DNA of 39,727 nucleotides from Streptomyces megasporus. GTDB taxonomy: Bacteria > Actinomycetota > Actinomycetes > Streptomycetales > Streptomycetaceae. The stretch lies in assembly GCF_000718985.1 (NCBI RefSeq), contig NZ_JODL01000035.1, positions 1 to 39,727 on the forward strand, read 5' to 3'. Shown here piece by piece: positions 33,438-39,727 of the stretch; the first letter of the stretch is position 1, and every line of letters begins with the position of its first letter. The notes below the pieces were generated by a model. That model was not told the origin of the DNA and made no database searches. It was given only the letters and a program-made list of their open reading frames with translations. A program made the translations under genes and the position numbers.

Positions 33438-34247
33438 CTATGAGCGCGCCGCCGGCCACCGGTGCCGGCGGTATCGGTAGAACAGCCAGGCCGCGTACGC
33501 CATGGCCGGCACGGAGACGGCAGGTACGGAGATGGCGGGCACGACCCACCACGGGGAGTCGAGCCGCAGGGCGGTGAATCCCACGACAGCGCAGACGACC
33601 ACCATGGTGATGAACAGCGGTTTGCCGAGCGTGCGCCAGGTGAAGGGATCGCGGCCATGGGACCCGGCCAACCGCCTCACGCCGAATCCCAGACCCAGGA
33701 CCGCCAGCATTCCCGTGAACGTGCCGATGGCAGCCGCCATCTGGGGCTCGTCGCGCGGTTCCTCCGAGGTGCTCTGCCGAACGCTTCCCTTGCCGACCAC
33801 CACGATGTCGCCCCGCCAGACGGTGCCGGTCACCCGGTCACCCGGCCGAAGCTGTTCGAGCAGTGGTCCCGGATTACCGAATGCCACCGTCCCGTTCCAG
33901 AAGGGCGCGCCGTGCAAGGTCGCCTCGTACTTGCTGGACTTCCCCGCGCTCTTGACCTCCGTGTCCACGACGGTGAAGGGCACCGCACGCAGGCAGTCCT
34001 CCCGCTCCGCCGCCGTCGTGTGGGCGGGGCACGGCTCGGCCGCCAGGTAGTCCCGATACCGCTCGACGTCGGACGGCAGCCACGTGGCGAACACGTAGCG
34101 ACACGTCAGCGCGGAAATCAGGGACAGCACGACCAGCAACGCGCCCGTGAACCGCGTCCAGGCAGGGGAGCGGCGGGCAGGCCGGGCATAGACCGGCACA
34201 GGCGGCGGCATCCCGGCCGTTCCGCGACCCGTCCCCATCGCCGTCAT
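33438..34247 (-). CDS. Membrane protein of unknown function
   Basis: A 269-residue protein with four likely membrane segments: FTGALLVVLSLISALTCRYVFATWL (about 30-54), AIGTFTGMLAVLGLGFGV (about 170-190), PLFITMVVVCAVVGFTALRL (about 208-227) and WWVVPAISVPAVSVPAMAYAAWLFYRYRR (about 231-259). Between the first two is an extracytoplasmic-looking domain of about 115 residues (DYLAAEPCPAHTTAAEREDCLRAVPFTVVDTEV...GDRVTGTVWRGDIVVVGKGSVRQ) with two cysteines. ATG 34247 follows GGGAGGGGC. I do not recognise a family. It is divergent to the Rhs operon. Confidence 0.7.
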   Translation of the reverse strand: MTAMGTGRGTAGMPPPVPVYARPARRSPAWTRFTGALLVVLSLISALTCRYVFATWLPSDVERYRDYLAAEPCPAHTTAAEREDCLRAVPFTVVDTEVKSAGKSSKYEATLHGAPFWNGTVAFGNPGPLLEQLRPGDRVTGTVWRGDIVVVGKGSVRQSTSEEPRDEPQMAAAIGTFTGMLAVLGLGFGVRRLAGSHGRDPFTWRTLGKPLFITMVVVCAVVGFTALRLDSPWWVVPAISVPAVSVPAMAYAAWLFYRYRRHRWPAARS

Positions 34248-34537
34248 CACTCGCCCCTCCCTGCCGGCTCGAACAGAGGGCCGTGCCGCCGAAGCGTCGC
34301 CAAGGCCCCTTGGTACCTTTCCCGACCAGAGGCAGGAAGACAACGAGAGCAGTGGGCAATCGAATTGCCCTCCCCCCCTTCCAGGTCCCGGCAACCACCA
34401 CCGTTCGGCCTCGGTCGTGTGAGCACAACCGGCGTTCGTCACAGTGGCGTCACAACGCCGTGCGGTCTGTCGGTGCCCGACCGTAATCTTGGATGACGTC
34501 ACGCGGACGAGCTGTCGGACGACACCGGGGGGACGGG
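34248..34537. promoter_or_regulatory. Divergent regulatory region of the Rhs operon
   Basis: The 290-base gap holds several dyads and repeats. CCAAGG-CC-CCTTGG lies at 34300-34313 and GGGCAAT-CGA-ATTGCCC at 34354-34370. CGTCACA occurs twice with an 11-base period (34437 and 34448), with a third CGTCAC at 34497. TAATCT at 34484-34489 is a good -10 box that would start RNA near 34496, giving a leader of about 42 bases to ATG 34538. Confidence 0.45.
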
Positions 34538-34939
34538 ATGGAACTCGTCGACGAGATAGCCGCGATGCGCCAAGGGCGTGGGAATCCCGGGGCGTTGGTG
34601 GGTGAGTTCCGCCGTACGCCGCTGCTGGTGCCGTTGGTGGACGGCGGGTTGCTGACCGCCGTGTTCGGTGGGGTGCGGTGGATTCACGCGTTCACCGACG
34701 AGGCGGCGCTGGCCCGCTTCGTCCGGACGCGCGATGCCCCGCCCGACCAGGAGTGGGAGTACGTGTCGCTGCTCGGGGCGCGGCTGACCGATGCCGTCAT
34801 CCCGTCCATGGACGGCCCCGGGGGTGTGGCGGTGAACGCGGCGGACGAGGACGGCTCGATGCTGTTCCCGCCGGTGAAGGGCATCGTTCCGGACGCGGTG
34901 GCGGTGGACGCCGGCGAAGCACGGGGGAGGCAGAGCTGA
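34538..34939 (+). CDS. SseB N-terminal domain-like protein
   Basis: A 133-residue cytoplasmic protein, ATG 34538, with a G-rich ribosome site (GGGACGGG) just upstream. MELVDEIAAMRQGRGNPGALVGEFRRTPLLVPLVDGGLLTAVFGGVRWIHAFTDEAALARFV matches the SseB N-terminal domain (short strand-helix protein named after an enteric sensitivity protein, of unknown biochemistry). Such proteins are common in actinomycete secreted-toxin and T7SS loci. Its stop overlaps the next ATG by one base (TGATG), so the following WXG-like gene is coupled to it. Confidence 0.75.
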   Translation: MELVDEIAAMRQGRGNPGALVGEFRRTPLLVPLVDGGLLTAVFGGVRWIHAFTDEAALARFVRTRDAPPDQEWEYVSLLGARLTDAVIPSMDGPGGVAVNAADEDGSMLFPPVKGIVPDAVAVDAGEARGRQS

Positions 34940-35586
34940 TGGGCGACGGCGGCACCGGCGACCTGAGCGTCGACAAGGAGAGCGTCCGGAGGATCACCCA
35001 GGGATTGCGGGACGCGATCGGTGAGCTGCGGGATGTCGGCGACGGCACCGGAGCGGTGCTGGGCAAGGGGTTCTCACAACTGGCGATGACCGGGATGGAG
35101 GCCGGACACCACGGTCTGTCGGTCGACTTCGAGGACTTCTGCGATCGCTGGGAGTGGGGGGTGCGGGCCCTCGTCCAGGACGCGAACACGATCGCGGCGA
35201 AGCTGGGGCTGGCCGCCGGACTGATCTGGGAGGAAGACCGTTACGTCGAGGGCAGCTTCAAGGTCCTGGTGAACGCCGGCCTCGGCAATCCGTACGCCTC
35301 CGAAGAGGAGATCGTCAAACAGGGCTGGGACGAGCTCTTCACCCCGGACTACCTGAGCCCGGACTACAGCGCGAAGTCCTTCCAACAGGCCGGGGAAGAG
35401 ATCACGCAGACGTGGAAGGACACCGGCCGCGCGCTGGTGACCGAGGGGAACGGCGGTCGGCAAGCGGAGTTCATGAACAACCTCCTCGGCGTCGACCAGA
35501 AGAGTTTCGACCGGGCGGTGGACGACGCGCTCGGGCCGCCGCCGGAAGAACGGGCCCGCGAACAGCAGGGCACGGAGGGGGAGTAA
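34939..35586 (+). CDS. WXG100-like helical protein of a T7SS/Rhs locus
   Basis: A 215-residue protein, ATG 34939, overlapping the previous stop by one base. The N-terminal ~110 residues are helical, of WXG100/ESAT-6-like size (SVRRITQGLRDAIGELRDVGDGTGAVLGKGFSQLAMTGMEAGHHGLSVDFEDFCDRWEWGVRALVQDANTIAAKLGLAAGLI). No exact WXG is seen, although RWEWG is close. The C-terminal half (YVEGSFKVLVNAGLGNPYASEEEIVKQGWDELFTPDYLSPDYSAKSFQQAGEEITQTWKDTGRAL) is a conserved add-on. It probably pairs with the Rhs protein that starts 3 bases after its stop, as carrier or chaperone. That role is inferred. Confidence 0.7.
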   Translation: MGDGGTGDLSVDKESVRRITQGLRDAIGELRDVGDGTGAVLGKGFSQLAMTGMEAGHHGLSVDFEDFCDRWEWGVRALVQDANTIAAKLGLAAGLIWEEDRYVEGSFKVLVNAGLGNPYASEEEIVKQGWDELFTPDYLSPDYSAKSFQQAGEEITQTWKDTGRALVTEGNGGRQAEFMNNLLGVDQKSFDRAVDDALGPPPEERAREQQGTEGE

Positions 35587-35589
35587 GCG

Positions 35590-38500
35590 GTGGGCTTCGG
35601 CGATCTGGTCAGGGACCTCACCCCGGACGGCGTGGGGAAGGCGATCGAGAAGGGCACCGAGTGGCTCGGTGACCGGGCCGAGGACGTCGGGGACTGGACC
35701 GCGGACCGGCTCGACGACGTCGGCTGGGAGTCGGGCGCCGACTGGGTGCGCGAGCAGTCCCGTTCCCTGGCCAACCGGATGGGCGCTCAAGTCGACGAGA
35801 TGGACCTCGGGCAGACCGAGGACAAGACCAAACTCGTCCACGGCAGCCCGTCGAAGATACGCGGGACCGCTTCCCATCTGAACGACTTCAAAAAGGCGTT
35901 CGACAACGTCGGCAAGGGCCTGGAAGGCCTGGACTCCGACTCGCTCAAGGGGCAGGCGGCGGACGCCTTCCGCGAGACGGTGTCCATCGAACCGCCCAAG
36001 TGGTACAAGGCCGCTGACGCGTGCGAGAAGGCGGCCAAGGCGCTGGAGTCGTTCGCCTCGACCGTGGAGTGGGCGCAGGGTCGGGCGCAGACCGCCATCG
36101 ACAAGTGGAAGGAGGGCACCAAGGCATCCGAGGAAGCGCTGGATGCCCACAAGGCGGAGGTCGACGCCTACAACAGCGCCGTCGACAAGTACAACGCACA
36201 GCCGGCGGACCAGCGCGATCCGTCCTCCCTGCCGCCGAAGCCCGGCAAGTTCACCGACCCGGGCAAGGCGCTGATGGAGGAGGCCCAGGAGATCTTGGCC
36301 GAGGCCCGCAAGCAGCGCAACACCGCGGCCGAGACCGCCCGCAAGGCGGTGCGGGCGGCTCGGGACACGGCCCCGGCCAAGCCGTCGTATGCCCGGCAAC
36401 TCTCGGACGGGCTGAGCGAGTTGCAGGTCATGCAGACCCATGTCGGCGGCGGTCTCATCAAGGGCACCGCCGAGCTGCTCACCTTCGCCCGCGGCATCAA
36501 CCCCACCGACCCGTACAACCTCACCCACCCGGCCGAGTACGCCCTGAATCTGAACAACACGGTCGCCGGGCTGGTCCGGGTCGCCAACGACCCGTGGGGT
36601 GCGGGCAAGCAGATGCTCGACCAGTTCATGAAGGACCCGGCCGAGGGGCTGGGCCGGCTGCTGCCCGACGCGCTGTTGACCGTCGCGACCGGCGGCGCCG
36701 GGGCGGGTGTCAGGGGCGTCCGGGTGGCGAGCGAGGCCGCGGACTTGGCCAAGGACGCCAACCGGGCCGGGAACGTGTCCGACGGGCCCGGCCGCAACAC
36801 CATCAACAAAGACGGCGCGGACCAGCACGGCAACGAGCCGAAGAACAAGGAACACGGCGGCACCGACCCGGTGGATCTGGCCACGGGGAAGATGTTCCTG
36901 CCGCAGACGGACCTCTCCCTGCCCGGCGCCCTGCCACTGGTCTTCACCCGGTATGTGGAGTCCGGCTACACCGCCGGGCGCTGGTTCGGCCGGTCGTGGA
37001 CCTCGACGGTGGACCAGCGGCTGGAGGTCGACGCCGAGGGTGTGGTGTTCGTCGCCGAGGACGGGCGGCTGCTGGCCTACCCCCACCCCGCACCGGGAGT
37101 GCCGACCCTGCCCTCGGCCGGATCTGCGCGGATGTCGCTGGAGAGAACCCCGGACGGCGGTTACACCCTCACCGACCCGGAGACCGGCTGGGTGCGGCAC
37201 TTCGGTGTGCCCACCGACGGAGTGAACGGGATCGCCCTGCTGGAGCAGATCACCGACCGGGCCGGGCACCAGATCGACTTCGTCTACGACGAGGCCACCG
37301 GCGCCCCGGTGCGGATCGAGCACAGCGGCGGCTACATCCTGCGCTTCACCGTCGCCGACGGCCGGGTCACCGCCCTGTCGCTGGGCGATCAGGTGGTCAA
37401 GCGGTACGGCTACACCGACGGCCACCTCACCGAGGTGGCCGACTCCTGCGGTCGTCCGCTGCGGTTCGAGTACGACGACGAGGCCCGGGTCATCGCCTGG
37501 ATCGACTCCAACGAGCGGCGCTACGACTACGTCTACGACAACCTGCACCGGTGCATCGCCGAGGGCGGCACCGAGGGCCACATGCAGGTCCGCATCACCT
37601 ACGACGACATCGACCCGGCCACCGGCTACAAGGTCACCACGTTGACCACCGCCACCGGGCACGCCACCCGCCACCTGATCGACAACCACTACCGCGCGGT
37701 GGCCACCACCGACCCGCTGGGCCACACCACCCGCACACGGCACGACGACCACGGGCGTCCGCTGGAGGTCACCGACCCGCTGGGCCGCACCACCCGCTTC
37801 ACCTACGACGCCTTCGGCCGCCTCGCCTCCGCGACCCGCCCGGATAGGCGGGAGATCACCGTCACCCGCAACGACCTCGGGCTGCCGGTGGAGATCCGTG
37901 GGGCGGACGGGGCGGTGTGGCGGCACACCTACGACGAGCACGGCAACCGCACCGCCACCACCGACCCGGCGGGCCACACCACGCATTACGCCTACGACAC
38001 CCGCGGCCACCTGGCCACGGTCACCAACGCCCTGGGCGAGACCACCTCCGTACGCTGCGACGCCGCGGGCCTGCCCGTCGAGATCACCGACCCTCTCGGA
38101 GCCGTCACCCGCTACACCCGCGACGCCTTCGGCCGCCCGACCACGATCACCGACCCCCTGGGGACAGTCACGCGCCTGGAGTGGACGGTGGAGGGCAAAC
38201 TGGCCCGCCGTGTGAACCCCGACGGTGCCGAGGAGCGGTGGGAGTACGACGGGGAGGGCAACTGCGTCCGCCACACCGACGCGAACGGCGGCGTCACCAC
38301 GTTCGAGTACACCCACTTCGACCTGCTCGCCGCGAAAACCGGCCCGGACGGGGTGCGCTACACCTTCGAGCACGACACCGAACTACGCCTGATTCAGGTC
38401 ATCAACCCCCAGGGCCTGACCTGGAGTTACGAGTACGATCCGGCCGGCCGTCTGATATCCGAAACAGACTTCGACGACCGCACCGTCACCTACACCCACG

Positions 38501-39727
38501 ACCCGGCCGGACAACTGACCGCCCGCACCACCCCGCTCGGCCAGACCATCGCCTACGCCTACGACGAGCTGGGGCACCTGGTCCGCAAGGACGCCGACGG
38601 CGCCGTCACCACGTACGAACGCGACCTCGCCGGCCGCCCGATCCGCATAGCGAGCCCCGACGCGGAACTGATCTACCACCGCGACCGACTGGGCCGGATC
38701 AAGACCGAACTGGTCAACGGCCGCGCGCTGTCCTTCTCCTACGACGTCCTGGGACGGCGCACCCGCCGCGTCACCCCAACCGGCGCAGCCACCACGTACG
38801 CGTATGACGCGGCGGGCAACCGCACCACCCTCACCACCTGCGGGCGCACGCTGGACTTCACCCACGACGCCGCCGGCCGCGAAACCACCCGCCGCATCGG
38901 CGAGGTCACCCTGGCCCAGGTGTGGGACCCGGCCGGACGGCTGACCGGCCAGACCCTCACCGGCCCGGACGCCGCCACACCCATCCAGCAGCGCACCTAC
39001 CACTACCGCCCGGACGGCTACCTCACCGGCGTCGACGACCTGCTGAACGGCACCCGCACCTTCGACCTGGACGCGGCCGGCCGAGTCACCACCGTCCGCG
39101 CCCAGAACTGGACCGAGACCTACGCCTACGATGCGGCCGGCAACCAGACCACCGCCGCCTGGCCCACCACCCATGCCGCCGCCGACGCCACCGGCGAGCG
39201 CACCTACACCGGCACCCGCCTCACCCAGGCGGGCCGGATCCGCTACGAGTACGACGCCGCCGGCCGCACCATCCTGCGCCAGAAGACCCGGCTGTCCCGC
39301 AAACCCGACACCTGGCGCTACACCTGGGACGCCGAGGACCGCCTGGTCTCGGTCACCACTCCGGACGGCACCGTCTGGCGCTACCGCTACGACCCACTGG
39401 GCCGCCGCACCGCCAAGCAACGCCTCACCACCACCGGCGAGGTCGCCGAACAGGTCGACTTCACCTGGGACGGCCCGGTCCTCATCGAACAGACCACCAC
39501 CACCCCCGACCTCCCCCACCCGGTCACCCTCACCTGGGACCACACCGGCTTCACCCCGGTCGCCCAGACCGAACGGCTGACCGACACCGCCACCCAGGCC
39601 CAGATCGACGCCCGGTTCTTCGCCATCGTCACCGACCTGGTCGGCACCCCCACCGAACTGGTCGACGACACCGGCGCCATCGCCTGGCGCACCCGCACCA
39701 CGCTGTGGGGCACCACCACCTGGAACC
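35590..39727 (+). CDS. Rhs/YD-repeat polymorphic toxin with T7SS-signal N terminus, 3' truncated
   Basis: The frame is open from GTG 35590 (GGAGGGGGAG upstream) to the window edge, 1379 residues without stop. Residues 1 to about 135 (FGDLVRDLTPDGVGKAIEKGTEWLGDRAEDVGDWTADRLDDVGW, then helices with KWYKAADACEKAAKALE) form a WXG100-like putative T7SS signal domain. Helical segments continue to about 390. DPVDLATGKMFLPQTDLSLPGALPLVFTRYVESGY (about 425-460) is a DUF6531 entry to the Rhs shell. From about 590 on, YD repeats of the form YDAAGRxTxxTDPLG run to the end, where TLWGTTTW heads the usual last shell repeat. The core closure motif and the toxin domain lie beyond the window. It is probably exported and kills or inhibits neighbours. 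Confidence 0.9.
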   Translation, partial: MGFGDLVRDLTPDGVGKAIEKGTEWLGDRAEDVGDWTADRLDDVGWESGADWVREQSRSLANRMGAQVDEMDLGQTEDKTKLVHGSPSKIRGTASHLNDFKKAFDNVGKGLEGLDSDSLKGQAADAFRETVSIEPPKWYKAADACEKAAKALESFASTVEWAQGRAQTAIDKWKEGTKASEEALDAHKAEVDAYNSAVDKYNAQPADQRDPSSLPPKPGKFTDPGKALMEEAQEILAEARKQRNTAAETARKAVRAARDTAPAKPSYARQLSDGLSELQVMQTHVGGGLIKGTAELLTFARGINPTDPYNLTHPAEYALNLNNTVAGLVRVANDPWGAGKQMLDQFMKDPAEGLGRLLPDALLTVATGGAGAGVRGVRVASEAADLAKDANRAGNVSDGPGRNTINKDGADQHGNEPKNKEHGGTDPVDLATGKMFLPQTDLSLPGALPLVFTRYVESGYTAGRWFGRSWTSTVDQRLEVDAEGVVFVAEDGRLLAYPHPAPGVPTLPSAGSARMSLERTPDGGYTLTDPETGWVRHFGVPTDGVNGIALLEQITDRAGHQIDFVYDEATGAPVRIEHSGGYILRFTVADGRVTALSLGDQVVKRYGYTDGHLTEVADSCGRPLRFEYDDEARVIAWIDSNERRYDYVYDNLHRCIAEGGTEGHMQVRITYDDIDPATGYKVTTLTTATGHATRHLIDNHYRAVATTDPLGHTTRTRHDDHGRPLEVTDPLGRTTRFTYDAFGRLASATRPDRREITVTRNDLGLPVEIRGADGAVWRHTYDEHGNRTATTDPAGHTTHYAYDTRGHLATVTNALGETTSVRCDAAGLPVEITDPLGAVTRYTRDAFGRPTTITDPLGTVTRLEWTVEGKLARRVNPDGAEERWEYDGEGNCVRHTDANGGVTTFEYTHFDLLAAKTGPDGVRYTFEHDTELRLIQVINPQGLTWSYEYDPAGRLISETDFDDRTVTYTHDPAGQLTARTTPLGQTIAYAYDELGHLVRKDADGAVTTYERDLAGRPIRIASPDAELIYHRDRLGRIKTELVNGRALSFSYDVLGRRTRRVTPTGAATTYAYDAAGNRTTLTTCGRTLDFTHDAAGRETTRRIGEVTLAQVWDPAGRLTGQTLTGPDAATPIQQRTYHYRPDGYLTGVDDLLNGTRTFDLDAAGRVTTVRAQNWTETYAYDAAGNQTTAAWPTTHAAADATGERTYTGTRLTQAGRIRYEYDAAGRTILRQKTRLSRKPDTWRYTWDAEDRLVSVTTPDGTVWRYRYDPLGRRTAKQRLTTTGEVAEQVDFTWDGPVLIEQTTTTPDLPHPVTLTWDHTGFTPVAQTERLTDTATQAQIDARFFAIVTDLVGTPTELVDDTGAIAWRTRTTLWGTTTWN

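Overview
The window looks like a piece of a Streptomyces (or close actinomycete) chromosome. It has very high GC with strong third-position GC, frequent GTG starts, and many genes whose start codon lies 6-7 bases after a TANNNT-type -10 box (candidate leaderless mRNAs). It also carries families typical of Streptomyces: SAV2148-type HEPN, DUF397, XRE/DUF5753, TIGR04222, SCO6045-like and T7SS-signal Rhs proteins. No rRNA, tRNA, IS element, phage or CRISPR array was seen.

Layout. (1) 1-3911: the end of a sulfur assimilation operon, with cysN (5' truncated), an SsuB/SsuC-like ABC ATPase and permease, and a CbiX/SirB-type chelatase. No substrate-binding protein gene is present between cysN and the transporter. 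(2) 3901-5886, minus strand: a DUF1697 gene and a SAV2148-family HEPN gene carrying a 12-bp tandem repeat. (3) 6092-14436: the glycogen-to-trehalose genes glgX, treY and treZ, interrupted by a DUF1707-FHA gene and a GNAT gene; the latter is preceded by a possible leader peptide. (4) 14495-20432, mostly minus strand: argG, a LysE exporter, msrB, murC, a conserved unknown protein and a RibD-like reductase. A candidate arginine operator lies between lysE and argG, and near-perfect palindromic terminators lie after treZ/argG and msrB. (5) 20499-25457: a ZapE-like ATPase, a Tat-exported PhoX-type protein, a polysaccharide-deacetylase-like lipoprotein that seems to have lost catalytic residues, a small zinc-ribbon protein and a PTH2-type peptidyl-tRNA hydrolase. 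(6) 25564-28699: a DUF692 (MNIO) gene, an SCO6045-like partner and two TIGR04222 membrane proteins, the first ending in a Gly/Cys/His tail. This is the best candidate for an undescribed peptide-modification or metal-related system. (7) 28741-32709: an XRE/DUF5753 regulator with two DUF397 partners, a divergent coiled-coil gene, and a second, decayed XRE-DUF397 copy beside an intact HATPase protein. Both copies share a CCGTACAA direct repeat upstream. (8) 32729-39727: two genes of unknown function, then an operon of an SseB-domain protein, a WXG100-like protein and a large Rhs protein with a T7SS-signal-type N terminus, cut off by the window end before its toxin region.

How the parts relate: GlgX, TreY and TreZ form one route from glycogen to trehalose. 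The sulfur genes supply sulfite/sulfide chemistry, with the chelatase serving siroheme. ArgG and LysE pair arginine synthesis with basic amino acid export. The right third is accessory: regulatory switch modules and polymorphic-toxin genes, with visible duplication and decay.
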